Made by a program: the position numbers and the translations under genes. From assembly GCF_004339525.1 (NCBI RefSeq), contig NZ_SMGE01000001.1, positions 3,162,001 to 3,226,000 of the forward strand: 64,000 bases of DNA, read 5' to 3'. The notes below the pieces were generated by a model. That model made no database searches. It was not told where the DNA came from and worked only from the letters and a program-made list of their open reading frames with translations. Below, piece after piece: positions 26,099 to 34,984 of the stretch. This stretch comes from Flavobacterium sp. 90 (GTDB lineage: Bacteria > Bacteroidota > Bacteroidia > Flavobacteriales > Flavobacteriaceae). Numbering within the stretch: the stretch's first letter is position 1; every line of letters begins with the position of its first letter.

Positions 26099-26101
26099 CT
26101 T

Positions 26102-26611
26102 TTAATTTGAAACTAAGTCTTTTCGGGAGCTAAACCAATTGGGATGAACACTGAGCCATAGAATTGCAAGTCCCATTAAAGTAAAAAGAACTCCTCCAAC
26201 AATAAATTGTACAGTAATGTCATCAGAAAACGCAGATGTAAATGAGTGAAATAAACGAGAGAAAACTCCTCTTCTGAAAGATTTAAGCCTTATAATAATG
26301 TACATTACTATAGCAACTATAATCGAATTTAACGACGAAAATTTATGTTTCCAATTCAGGAAAGAAATTACAAAAATTCCAATTAGCAAACCAAGAAATA
26401 TCCAAATATAGATACTTGGCCAAAAATTAAGTATAATTTCTTTGGTCGGGAATAACTCATTCCAACATTCTGATTTTTGTCCCTGAAGATACTTTATGGC
26501 ACAAATATATTGTTCTGCTACGCTGTAATATCGCAATTGTAATATGCCATGAATGAGGAAAATCATTCCAAACAATTGTATTACAATTACGAGTATATTA
26601 ATCTTTTTCAT
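26102..26611 (-). CDS. Hypothetical membrane protein
   Basis: The 169 residues contain about four hydrophobic segments (roughly 7-24, 65-85, 92-108, 137-157). The block ELFPTKEIILNFW at 52-64 matches nine of thirteen residues with ELFPAKEMFLKFW at 38-50 of the rhomboid protein at 30700-32256, both placed before a membrane helix. I recognise no function. It lies 28 bases after murB in a leftward operon. Confidence 0.75.
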   Translation of the reverse strand: MKKINILVIVIQLFGMIFLIHGILQLRYYSVAEQYICAIKYLQGQKSECWNELFPTKEIILNFWPSIYIWIFLGLLIGIFVISFLNWKHKFSSLNSIIVAIVMYIIIRLKSFRRGVFSRLFHSFTSAFSDDITVQFIVGGVLFTLMGLAILWLSVHPNWFSSRKDLVSN

Positions 26612-26639
26612 TTAGAACTTAAATGGTATTATGCTTATT

Positions 26640-27653
26640 TTAAATTACATTTACTTCTGCTTCAATATGAATTCCGAAGGTTTCAAAAACGGTTTTCTGA
26701 ACATCTCTCGAAACGGCTAAGATTTCTTGTCCTGTTGCGTTTCCGTAATTTACCAAAACCAAAGCTTGATTTTTATGAACTCCCGCGTCACCAAAACGTT
26801 TTCCTTTAAAACCAGCTTGTTCGATTAACCAGCCAGCCGGAACTTTTACTTCGGTTTCTGAAACTTCATAATATTTCATTTCAGGGAATTTCTGATGGAT
26901 TTTTTCGAAATCAGATTTCAATAAAATTGGGTTTTTAAAGAAACTTCCGCTATTTCCTAATTCTTTTGGATCAGGTAATTTGCTTTGTCTGATTGCGATT
27001 ACAGCATTACTAACATCTTTTAGAGTTGGATTTGTAATGTTGTTTTTAGCCAATTCGGCAGTAATATCTCCGTAAGAAGTATTGATTTTATGATTGTGTT
27101 TCGTCAATTTATAAACTACAGAAGTAATTATATATTGATCTTTAACTTCATTTTTAAAGATGCTTTCACGATATCCAAAATTACATTCGGCATTAGTGAA
27201 AGTTTTCATTTCCTGAGATTCGATATTAATCGCTTCACACGAAACAAAAGTGTCTTTTATCTCCGTTCCGTATGCGCCAATATTCTGAACTGGCGTTGTG
27301 CCAACATTTCCAGGAATTAGAGACATGTTTTCTAAACCTCCAAAATTATTGTCGATTGTCCATAATACGAAATCGTGCCAGGTTTCACCAGCTTGGCTTT
27401 CAACCCAAACAAAATCGTCGTCTTCTTTAATGATTTTTTTTCCTTTTAAATCAATATGAATCACCAAAGCATCGATGTCTTTAGTAAGAAGCATATTGCT
27501 TCCGCCTCCTAAAATAAATTTTTTCTCGTTTTTATTTTCTTCCAGAATAGTTTTTAATTCAGTAACTGAATGTACTGCAACAAATTGTTTAGCGCTGGCT
27601 TCAATGCCAAAAGTATTGTAGTTTTTTAAAGAAAAATTGGATTGGATTTCCAT
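26640..27653 (-). CDS. murB: UDP-N-acetylenolpyruvoylglucosamine reductase
   Basis: MurB reduces UDP-GlcNAc-enolpyruvate to UDP-N-acetylmuramate with NADPH and FAD. The 337 residues correspond to the type I enzyme: NTFGIEASAKQF, the FAD-binding LGGGSNMLLT, SLIPGNVGTTPVQNIGAYG, and the catalytic SGSFFKNP. The conserved glutamate is near the C terminus (AEVNVI). It heads the leftward run that continues to PaiB and perhaps tonB. Confidence 0.97.
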   Translation of the reverse strand: MEIQSNFSLKNYNTFGIEASAKQFVAVHSVTELKTILEENKNEKKFILGGGSNMLLTKDIDALVIHIDLKGKKIIKEDDDFVWVESQAGETWHDFVLWTIDNNFGGLENMSLIPGNVGTTPVQNIGAYGTEIKDTFVSCEAINIESQEMKTFTNAECNFGYRESIFKNEVKDQYIITSVVYKLTKHNHKINTSYGDITAELAKNNITNPTLKDVSNAVIAIRQSKLPDPKELGNSGSFFKNPILLKSDFEKIHQKFPEMKYYEVSETEVKVPAGWLIEQAGFKGKRFGDAGVHKNQALVLVNYGNATGQEILAVSRDVQKTVFETFGIHIEAEVNVI

Positions 27654-27699
27654 AAATAAAAGGCTTTTGAATCCCGAAATGCAGGGATATTTCTGGGCT

Positions 27700-27707
27700 C
27701 AAAAGTA
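27700..27707 (-). promoter_or_regulatory. -7 box of the murB operon
   Basis: TACTTTTG on the minus strand would give a leader of about 40 bases. The -33 element is weak. Confidence 0.45.
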
Positions 27708-27862
27708 CGGATTATAATTTATTTGAGTTAGATTTTGATAAATTATGAGGTAGAAATTTAAATTCGCTTTATCGGACTTTATAAAAGATTTGCTTAATGA
27801 AAACTTTTCAATTTCGTAATTCAATTTTTATATTCTTTTTCTGATATGAATCTTTTCTTTTG

Positions 27863-27870
27863 TATGTTTG
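27863..27870 (+). promoter_or_regulatory. -7 box of the lipoprotein gene
   Basis: TATGTTTG matches TAnnTTTG, 28 bases before the ATG at 27898. Confidence 0.5.
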
Positions 27871-27897
27871 ATTCCCCAAATTAACTATACCAAATAA

Positions 27898-28728
27898 ATG
27901 AAAGTAGCCCTTAAAACATTGTTTTTTACAATTATAATTTTACAATTCTTTAGTTGTAATAATTCAAAAAAGGAAATAGCATTAAAAACTGAGCTACATA
28001 AAAGTTCTGATAAAGCGTCTGAAATTGTAGAGAATGATCCTGTAAAAGATGAATTTTCTTTTCCTGTTGATAGTGCTTTACCAGTCAAAATTATTCGTTT
28101 GGAAACTTTTCATTCTGATGAAATTGAGGAGAATTATAATAAGAAAGTTTGGTTTGGACTTTTTAAAAATAATAACGATTATTCACTTGCCGAAACTAAA
28201 GTGTCTTTTAAACGTGTGAATGATCCGATAATTGATGAAACTGACGAAGAGAAAACAGGTTGGGAAGTTAGTGCTCAGGCAAAAGATTCTTGTTTGATTT
28301 TAATTGAAAAACTTCCTTATTTTATTGATGGAAATATATCAAGCGTCAAAATACCAGAAAGTATTTATCCAGACGAGAGTTTTAAATTTAGCTATAAAAA
28401 CGCCGAATACACTTTGTTCGCAACTGGCAAAAAGAAAAAGGAACAATCAGATTCAGATTGGATTGTAGTTTCGAATTATAAATTATATCTAAAAATGGTT
28501 GTTGATGGTAAAGAAACTACAGAACTTCTGGTTGCAAAGAAAAACTTTGATGACCAAATGATCAGAATAATATTTGCCGGAGATCTTGATGACGACAACA
28601 AATTGGACTTAATTATTGATACAGCAAGTCATTACAATGTTTCGAGTCCAACATTATATTTATCAAAACCCGCCGAAAAAGGAAAAGCAATTAAACCTGT
28701 TGGAGTTTTTGTTACCGTAGGATGTTAA
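27898..28728 (+). CDS. Hypothetical lipoprotein
   Basis: The lipobox QFFSC puts the acylated cysteine at residue 20. The 276-residue protein is otherwise unrecognised. Near residues 225-235 there is an acidic DLDDDNKLDL stretch like the calcium-binding loops of VCBS/FG-GAP repeats. It probably sits in the periplasm or on the outer membrane. It converges on the aminotransferase gene, with 12 bases between the stop codons. Confidence 0.85.
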   Translation: MKVALKTLFFTIIILQFFSCNNSKKEIALKTELHKSSDKASEIVENDPVKDEFSFPVDSALPVKIIRLETFHSDEIEENYNKKVWFGLFKNNNDYSLAETKVSFKRVNDPIIDETDEEKTGWEVSAQAKDSCLILIEKLPYFIDGNISSVKIPESIYPDESFKFSYKNAEYTLFATGKKKKEQSDSDWIVVSNYKLYLKMVVDGKETTELLVAKKNFDDQMIRIIFAGDLDDDNKLDLIIDTASHYNVSSPTLYLSKPAEKGKAIKPVGVFVTVGC

Positions 28729-28740
28729 TTATTATAGACT

Positions 28741-29841
28741 TTAGTTTATAGCGGCAATAAATCGTTGCATTTCTTTTAAGGTTCCTATGGTGATTCTGGT
28801 CCATTTTCCGTTTTCTTCATAGATTCTGGTTCCCATTATATTATGATCTGCTAATTGTTTGAAATAATCTTTTTTGTAGTTTTCTAAAGAGAAATAAACA
28901 AAATTTGAATAAGACGGAATGCATTCCAGATTAAGTTTGGTAAGTTGTTCTATCGTATATTTTTTTACCTCTTCATTTGAAGTATAAACTTGCTGAATGA
29001 ATTTTTCGTCATTTAAAGATGCAATTGCGGCTGTAGCTGATACAACGCTTACGGACATATTTGGTGAAGACTTAAAAGAATTAATTTCATCTATTGTAGC
29101 CGAATGCGCAACAGCATAACCAACGCGAGCCCCTGCCAAACCATACATTTTTGAGAATGTTTTGGTGATAATTACGTTTTTGTTTTCCATAACAAGATCT
29201 GTTAAAGATTGTTCTTTTGTGAAATCAATATAAGCTTCATCAACAAAAACGATTGCTTTTTTTGAAGCTTCATTTATAAAAGAAACCAATTCTTCTCTAT
29301 TACAGATGGTTCCTGTTGGGTTATTTGGATTACAGATATAAATCATTTTAGTTTCTGAATCAATAGCTTTCAACATTGCTGGTAAATCATGCTTTTTATC
29401 TTTGGTTAATGGAACCGTTATTTTCTTAAGTCCTAATTTTTCATAAGGAGCGGTCCAATAATCAAAAGTGGTTTCGGCCATTATAAAGTTCCCTTTTTTA
29501 GATGCCGTGTATTGAAGTACTAAATCTAAAATTTCAGTTGAACCTGCGCCTAATGTAATATTGTTGTCCGAAACATTATTTTTTTTAGCAATGAGCGTAA
29601 TTAATTCAGGCCAAAGAGTCCAGCCGTATCGATTACTGCTGTTAATACTTTTTGCCATTGCAGCTCTTGCTAACGGAGATGGACCATAAGGATTTTCATT
29701 TGATCTGAGTAATATTGGAGAATTGTCTAAATCAGGTAAAATGTATTCTTCTGTAGGACTTGCAAATGCTTCAAGCTGACAAAATCCTAATCCTATTGTG
29801 CCTAATCCTATTTGTTTTAGCCAATTTCTTCTGTTATTCAT
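28741..29841 (-). CDS. HisC-like aminotransferase with twin-arginine leader
   Basis: The 366 residues form a fold-type I PLP enzyme related to histidinol-phosphate aminotransferase: NENPYGPSP, GAGSTEILDL, NPNNPTGT (171-177), VDEAYIDF and the PLP lysine Lys231 in TKTFSKMYG. The N terminus, NNRRNWLKQIGLGTIGLGF, is a credible Tat signal (RR followed by a hydrophobic segment and FAS), suggesting export with bound cofactor. It lies outside any his operon, so its role is probably not histidine synthesis. Confidence 0.9.
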   Translation of the reverse strand: MNNRRNWLKQIGLGTIGLGFCQLEAFASPTEEYILPDLDNSPILLRSNENPYGPSPLARAAMAKSINSSNRYGWTLWPELITLIAKKNNVSDNNITLGAGSTEILDLVLQYTASKKGNFIMAETTFDYWTAPYEKLGLKKITVPLTKDKKHDLPAMLKAIDSETKMIYICNPNNPTGTICNREELVSFINEASKKAIVFVDEAYIDFTKEQSLTDLVMENKNVIITKTFSKMYGLAGARVGYAVAHSATIDEINSFKSSPNMSVSVVSATAAIASLNDEKFIQQVYTSNEEVKKYTIEQLTKLNLECIPSYSNFVYFSLENYKKDYFKQLADHNIMGTRIYEENGKWTRITIGTLKEMQRFIAAIN

Positions 29842-29930
29842 CTCTTTTAGATTAAATTAAACAATTCAGTACAATAGTATGTCGTTGAAATAGGAGGAAA
29901 GTTACGAGGTATTTTTAGATTTTCTTTTTG

Positions 29931-29938
29931 TAAGTTTG
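29931..29938 (+). promoter_or_regulatory. -7 box that fixes the start of the gene at 29961
   Basis: TAAGTTTG ends just before the ATG at 29940, so transcription would begin near 29944. The ATG at 29940 would then be outside the mRNA, and translation should start at 29961, where a signal peptide begins. Confidence 0.55.
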
Positions 29939-29960
29939 AATGAATTATAAAGATATAATT

Positions 29961-30677
29961 ATGTTTAAATCAATTCTTAAGAATAAAGTTGCAGTTCTTT
30001 TAATTCTATTTTTCTCAATAGTTTCTAATGCCCAAATAAATATATTTGGAGATTGGAGAATTGATAATGTTATTGGAATTCGTGATCTTAAAGAATATTC
30101 TATGGTTAAACAAGAAGAGAATAATCGGTGGGGAAGTTTGTTGACATTAAATTCAGACGGAACATTTTTAAGTAGAAATTTACCTGAATGTGGGAATTTA
30201 ATCTCCGCGAATATTTTAGGTGATTTTGTATTAATAGACGATAATCATATTCGTTTTATTCTAGGAGAAACTTCTTCAAGAAAATATAATAAAGCTCATA
30301 ATTTAGACTCAGAATCAGATTTGAATAGAGATTTAGGGATTTTTTATATTTATAAAGATTCAAAATCAATTCGATTAATCGAAAGCAATGGCGTTTTAGA
30401 AGACGATAAAAATAAAATTTTATACAATAAACTGATGAATTCTTTTGATTGGAGATCGTATGATTTTGTTTGGAATAATACAAAAGGAAAGAATCAGGAG
30501 GAAATCGTAAAAGATTGTATTGATTCAAAAAAACTGATTGATTTGTCTAATTGTAAAGTTGTTTTTTCTAAAAAAGAAAAATACGGTGATGTTCTTCTTG
30601 TGCAAGAAAACAGCAATTTTCACTTTGTGATTTATGATGATTTTAAAAAGAAAGTTTCTTTGGCGTATCCTCGATAA
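29961..30677 (+). CDS. Hypothetical secreted protein
   Basis: With the start at 29961 the 238-residue protein opens with a clean signal peptide (MFKSILKNKVAVLLILFFSI, cleavage after SNAQ). The rest has no motif I know. GDWRIDNVIGI and the LLTLNSDGTFLSRN stretch recall lipocalin-like secreted proteins of Bacteroidota, but this is only a resemblance. The gene converges on the rhomboid gene with 22 bases between them. Confidence 0.78.
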   Translation: MFKSILKNKVAVLLILFFSIVSNAQINIFGDWRIDNVIGIRDLKEYSMVKQEENNRWGSLLTLNSDGTFLSRNLPECGNLISANILGDFVLIDDNHIRFILGETSSRKYNKAHNLDSESDLNRDLGIFYIYKDSKSIRLIESNGVLEDDKNKILYNKLMNSFDWRSYDFVWNNTKGKNQEEIVKDCIDSKKLIDLSNCKVVFSKKEKYGDVLLVQENSNFHFVIYDDFKKKVSLAYPR

Positions 30678-30699
30678 AATTGAAAAAGTTAATTATGAG

Positions 30700-32256
30700 T
30701 TATACTTGATCGTCAAAATCAGTTTGTTCTCTTAAATGTGATGCTATTATACAGCCAATAACAAATCCACTTATAAGTCCTCCAACGTGCGCTGCATTAT
30801 CAATATTTCCAAATAATCCCATTAATAAATTGTAACCCACAAATATTGCACTGAAAACTAAATAAGCTTTGTTTAATAGTGGTGAAAAAACTTTTAGAAG
30901 TGATAACGCAATAAAAAGTCCATAAAGCCCAAAAATTGCTCCTGATGCTCCAACACTTACCGTTGCATCATGCCACCAAATGCTGGCGAGACTTGCAAAA
31001 AATCCTGTAACCAGATATATTGTAAGATATTTTGCTTTTCCTAAAACAGGTTCCAGAAATATGCCAACAATATAAAGGCCAAACATATTTGAGACTAAAT
31101 GCATTATACTTCCATGTAAAAAAACAGATGTAAGTAATCTCCACCATTGTCCGTCTTCTACAAAAGGTCTAAAGTTAGCGCCCCAATCGAGTAAATCTTT
31201 TCCTTTGAAAGAAAAAAATCCAAAACCTGTACAAACCATTAAAATGAAAATGAATAAGTTGAGGTTAATTAAAATTGGAGTGATGTAAAAACCTTCTCTC
31301 GGAACTAAAAAATCAAAAGTATCTTTTAGACTTTCTAATTTTGATTTTTTTCCAGTTATAGAATTTCTAAAGCTTTGTGGTTGCAGTTTGGTGAAAAAGA
31401 TTAGGATAAACCAAAATAAAAAGCCAATTCCTAAAGAACCTAAAAGCCATTCGAGTTTTTTACCGTTTCGATTTTTAAAAGGTTCGTCGTGTGCTTGTAA
31501 TAAAATAGGTTTATTAAGATCGTAATGTGTGTTTTGTTCGATTGCCGAATTAAAATTATCATGATCTTCTGTGTTTCCTACTAGTTCTAAATAAGTAAAT
31601 TGATTAAAATCTGTACTATTAAATTCCTTTTCAGTTCTTGCGGCAAAATCCTTGAATTTAATCTGTTTTTCGCCATTGGATAAACTATTGCTTATTTCTT
31701 CGGAGTATCTTTTTCCTAACCAATATTTACATTCATGTCTGGAAGTTTCCTTAGAAGTTTCTAAGATTGGCATTGCGACATAGATAAGCATATTAAAACG
31801 GTTATTGTTTTTTCCGGTTGCTTCGCCAGTGTTTAGAACGCCAATATTCTTTTTGTCAATATAGAATTTTTGTAATGTATAATATTTTGTCTTTTCATGT
31901 TTCGGAATCTCTGAAATAGTTTCAATTGGAGTAAGTTTTCCAGTTGCTGTAATCAAATATTCTTGCGCGATCATAGTTGGAATTGCGATTACTAAGATTG
32001 CCATTAAATGAAAGAAAAAAGATTTATTATCATTTTTGAATTTTAAGTTCTTTAATCTTGGGCTTAAAAAAAGGTAAACAAGAATACATGGAATACCAAA
32101 AGGAAGCCAAAACTTTAAAAACATTTCTTTAGCAGGAAATAATTCAAATTTGATGAATAAAAACCAATGCAGGAAAGTATAAATAGAAATAAAACTAATT
32201 GCAATTATTAAAAAAGGCAAGTAAATTAATTTGATTTTTTCTAAAAGATCTTTCAT
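30700..32256 (-). CDS. Rhomboid intramembrane serine protease with large N-terminal domain
   Basis: The C-terminal 200 residues are a six-helix rhomboid core: LTSVFLHGSIMHLVSNMFGL, then GASGAIFG with catalytic Ser438, and NAAHVGG with His490. The first 300 residues are additional: two membrane helices (about 12-32 and 48-66), another near 78-98, and a soluble extracytoplasmic domain (about 110-265) of no family I know. The usual core is about 200-250 residues, so at 518 this is a long form. The substrate is unknown. Confidence 0.93.
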   Translation of the reverse strand: MKDLLEKIKLIYLPFLIIAISFISIYTFLHWFLFIKFELFPAKEMFLKFWLPFGIPCILVYLFLSPRLKNLKFKNDNKSFFFHLMAILVIAIPTMIAQEYLITATGKLTPIETISEIPKHEKTKYYTLQKFYIDKKNIGVLNTGEATGKNNNRFNMLIYVAMPILETSKETSRHECKYWLGKRYSEEISNSLSNGEKQIKFKDFAARTEKEFNSTDFNQFTYLELVGNTEDHDNFNSAIEQNTHYDLNKPILLQAHDEPFKNRNGKKLEWLLGSLGIGFLFWFILIFFTKLQPQSFRNSITGKKSKLESLKDTFDFLVPREGFYITPILINLNLFIFILMVCTGFGFFSFKGKDLLDWGANFRPFVEDGQWWRLLTSVFLHGSIMHLVSNMFGLYIVGIFLEPVLGKAKYLTIYLVTGFFASLASIWWHDATVSVGASGAIFGLYGLFIALSLLKVFSPLLNKAYLVFSAIFVGYNLLMGLFGNIDNAAHVGGLISGFVIGCIIASHLREQTDFDDQV

Positions 32257-32299
32257 TCTAAAATATAAAAAAGGTTGCTTTGATTGGTTTTATGGAGCG

Positions 32300-33361
32300 T
32301 TAGTTAGAATATTGGTTTAATAACTCATGATATTTATCTGCAATAATCTTCATGTTGATGTTATAATTTGCATTTTCTTCTACAAACTTTCTGTTTTGTA
32401 AAATAGCATTGTTTCGGGATTCAGCATTTTTAAAAGACCAGATAAGTTCTTCGGCAAGCATTTCGATATTATCGATTTCAATCAATTGTCCGTTTTCGCG
32501 ATGTTTAATCCAGCTTTGGTTTCCTGCAATATCCGAAACTACAGGATAACAATTGCAAGCCATTGCTTCAAATAAAGAAGCCGAAACACCTTCGGTAATT
32601 GGCATACTAATATAAATATTCGATTGTTGTAATAATTTAGGAAGTTCCGTATTTGGAATTCTTCCTGTAAAGATTACTTTATTTTCGATTTGTAATTCTT
32701 TTGCCAGATCTTTTAGAAATTGTAATCTCGTTCCGTCGCCAACAATAGTTAAGGAGAAATCAATTCCTTTTTGGTTAAGAATCGCAAAAGCTTTCAAAAT
32801 AGAATCATGGCGATATTCAGGTTGCAAAGAACGAGTTACAATCGCTTCAATTTTGCTTGAATTATTTATTGAAGGAGAAAAAAGTGACAAATCAATTCCT
32901 TTCGGGATAACCAAAACTTTATTCATATCAACACCAATTGCTTTCATAGAAATCGTCATAACCAGACCCCAGGCATGAATTAAATCTGCTTTTTTGAAAG
33001 CGTGTTTCTGTATGATTTTCTTAAAAGGAAGTAAAACTGAACCATCCGGCCACAAATCAGTTCGCCCTTGTTGCGCAATTGCAATTGGATGCATTCCTGA
33101 AATCGCAGCAAGAAACCCGTAACTTGTGGTTCTTTCTGCGATAATCATATCCGGTTTTTGTTCTTTGATTGTTTTTCGAATAGAAATAGGAGAGAACGCA
33201 TATTCTAAAATACGCTTGAATCGATTGAGTTTCGAATTATTTGGCGTTTGAAGTTCCCAAGTGCAGATTTCAAAATCCCCAAATTCTTTCAAACCTTTCA
33301 TCCATGTAATCGCGTCGGCACGATAAGATTCTCCCAGAAAAAGTATTTTTCTTTTTTTCAT
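32300..33361 (-). CDS. Glycosyltransferase family 4
   Basis: The 353 residues fit a GT-B enzyme: an N-terminal domain beginning KILFLGESYRADAITW, a linker, then the donor-binding domain with VTRSLQPEYRH, LTIVGDGTRLQFL, VIFTGRIPNTELPKLLQQSN and EAMACNCYPVVSDIAGN. There are no membrane helices. The donor and acceptor are unknown, and the neighbours do not form a polysaccharide cluster. Confidence 0.92.
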   Translation of the reverse strand: MKKRKILFLGESYRADAITWMKGLKEFGDFEICTWELQTPNNSKLNRFKRILEYAFSPISIRKTIKEQKPDMIIAERTTSYGFLAAISGMHPIAIAQQGRTDLWPDGSVLLPFKKIIQKHAFKKADLIHAWGLVMTISMKAIGVDMNKVLVIPKGIDLSLFSPSINNSSKIEAIVTRSLQPEYRHDSILKAFAILNQKGIDFSLTIVGDGTRLQFLKDLAKELQIENKVIFTGRIPNTELPKLLQQSNIYISMPITEGVSASLFEAMACNCYPVVSDIAGNQSWIKHRENGQLIEIDNIEMLAEELIWSFKNAESRNNAILQNRKFVEENANYNINMKIIADKYHELLNQYSN

Positions 33362-33380
33362 TCGGCAAACTTAATTTTTT

Positions 33381-33486
33381 TGCCACGAATTTCACGAATT
33401 TGCACTAATTTTTATTGTTTGGCTTTGACAAAGTTTTAAACTTTGTCAAAGCTTTTAATTAGTGAAAATTAGTGAAATTCGTGGCA
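33381..33486. repeat. Nested inverted repeats upstream of the GT4 gene
   Basis: Outer arms of 30 bases (33381-33410, 33457-33486) pair with few mismatches and belong to the GCCACGAATTTCACGAATT family. Inside, 33422-33452 is a perfect 31-base palindrome (15-base arms beginning GCTTTGACAAAG, one-base centre). No gene is present. Confidence 0.8.
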
Positions 33487-33493
33487 ACCTTTT

Positions 33494-34171
33494 TTAAAAC
33501 TCATCAGTATCTAAAGCGCGATTGATAAATTCGTTCAATGGTTTTAAGGCAATTAATTTCTTGCTTATTTTCGATACAAAATCTTTTTGTGTCACTTCAG
33601 AAATATCATATTTTTGAGTTGCCGTAAAACTTTTTAGTTTCAAAAACTCAATTGCCGGATGTTCTTTTTCGTAACCTCTTGGTGGATTTTTTAGCGAATT
33701 ATTTTCATCAAAATCTAAATTTCCAAATTCTTTTTTGAAGTTTTTGTCTGCTAAAATAGCTTCAAGATCATCATGGAAAAATGCAATTTCTTTACGTACT
33801 TTTTTCAATTGATCCGGATCTGGAGAATAAAATCCTCCGGCAATAAAACTGGCTCCTTTTTCTATATGTACATAATATCCGGAACGATTTTGACCTTTTG
33901 CGCCAGATGACATCCAAACGCCCAAATGTGCTTTATAAGGAGATTTGTCTTTAGAAAACCGAATGTCACGATTGATTCTGAAAGTACAATTTTTAACTTC
34001 CAATAATTCTAATGACGGATCAAGTGGTTTCATCGCATCCAGAAAATCACTGACCAATTGATGGTAATCCTTTTTGAAAACTTCGTATCGCTTTTTATTG
34101 TCCTGAAACCAATCTCTGTTATTGTTCTTTTTTAAATCGTCTAAAAATTGCAATGATTCTTTAGCTAGCAT
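33494..34171 (-). CDS. DUF2461 family protein
   Basis: The 225 residues match the DUF2461/TIGR02453 family: LKKNNNRDWFQDNKKRYE, RINRDIRFSKDKSPYK, and GGFYSPDPDQLKKVRKEI. The function is unknown. It is cytoplasmic. It begins 10 bases after the rhodanese-thioredoxin gene, so the two are probably co-transcribed. Confidence 0.92.
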   Translation of the reverse strand: MLAKESLQFLDDLKKNNNRDWFQDNKKRYEVFKKDYHQLVSDFLDAMKPLDPSLELLEVKNCTFRINRDIRFSKDKSPYKAHLGVWMSSGAKGQNRSGYYVHIEKGASFIAGGFYSPDPDQLKKVRKEIAFFHDDLEAILADKNFKKEFGNLDFDENNSLKNPPRGYEKEHPAIEFLKLKSFTATQKYDISEVTQKDFVSKISKKLIALKPLNEFINRALDTDEF

Positions 34172-34181
34172 ATTCGTTATA

Positions 34182-34880
34182 TTATTGCAGTTGTTTTTTT
34201 AAATCTTGTTCACCAATAAAGCCTGTGTTTTTCCATTGTACAGCTTTGTTTTCGTATAAAACCATTGTTGGCAATTGATCAATTTTTAGTTGAGTAGCCA
34301 AAGTTTTGTTTTTATCTACATCAATACGAATGATTATTACTTTGTCGGCCATGTCTTTTTGCATTTTCAAAAGATACGGTTCCATTTGTTTGCATGGACC
34401 ACACCATTCGGCATAGAAATCAACCAAAACTTTTTTATCTGAATTTAATAAATCATTAAACTCATTCATCGTCATTCCAACTTGCGCTGAAGAAGCATTT
34501 GATAATCCCTCAGCATTCCATTTCATGATTCCGCCTTCCAATTCATAAACATTTGTAAAGCCTAATTCGTTTAGTTTTGCAGCCGCTTTTTTACTTCTTC
34601 CGCCACTTAAACAATATACAAATACAGGTTTCGATTTATCGTAAGAAGCAACATTTGCAGCAAAATCTTCACTGTTCCAGTTTACATTTGCAGCATTATC
34701 AATATGTTCCGATTCGAATTCTTCAGGAGTTCGAACATCTAATATTTGAGGATTTTCGGTTGTTTTGATTTTCTCTGCAAAATCTTTTGGAGCAATTTCC
34801 TTAAAGGAATTGTCTTTCTTTTCGTTGCAGGAAATTAGTAAAACAGAAACTATTAGGAATAAAATTTTAGAAAACTTCAT
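34182..34880 (-). CDS. Rhodanese-thioredoxin fusion lipoprotein
   Basis: A lipobox (LLISC, Cys18) anchors the protein in a membrane. Residues 28-125 form a rhodanese domain (LDVRTPEEFESEHI, active-site Cys90 in VYCLSGGRS). Residues 132-232 are a thioredoxin domain (WCGPC, Cys160/Cys163, and DQLPTMVLY with the cis-proline). Both active sites look complete. A periplasm-facing protein could handle thiol-persulfide exchange or cytochrome or thiol repair; the substrate is not evident. The fusion order is rhodanese first. Confidence 0.93.
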   Translation of the reverse strand: MKFSKILFLIVSVLLISCNEKKDNSFKEIAPKDFAEKIKTTENPQILDVRTPEEFESEHIDNAANVNWNSEDFAANVASYDKSKPVFVYCLSGGRSKKAAAKLNELGFTNVYELEGGIMKWNAEGLSNASSAQVGMTMNEFNDLLNSDKKVLVDFYAEWCGPCKQMEPYLLKMQKDMADKVIIIRIDVDKNKTLATQLKIDQLPTMVLYENKAVQWKNTGFIGEQDLKKQLQ

Positions 34881-34984
34881 AAAGCTGAATTTTAAAATAT
34901 AGAATTGCTAAAGTAGTGAATTTTCAATTTTTGAATTCATAATAGAAAGTGAAAAAAAAAGGTTTGTTGGGATTAAAGGTTTTT

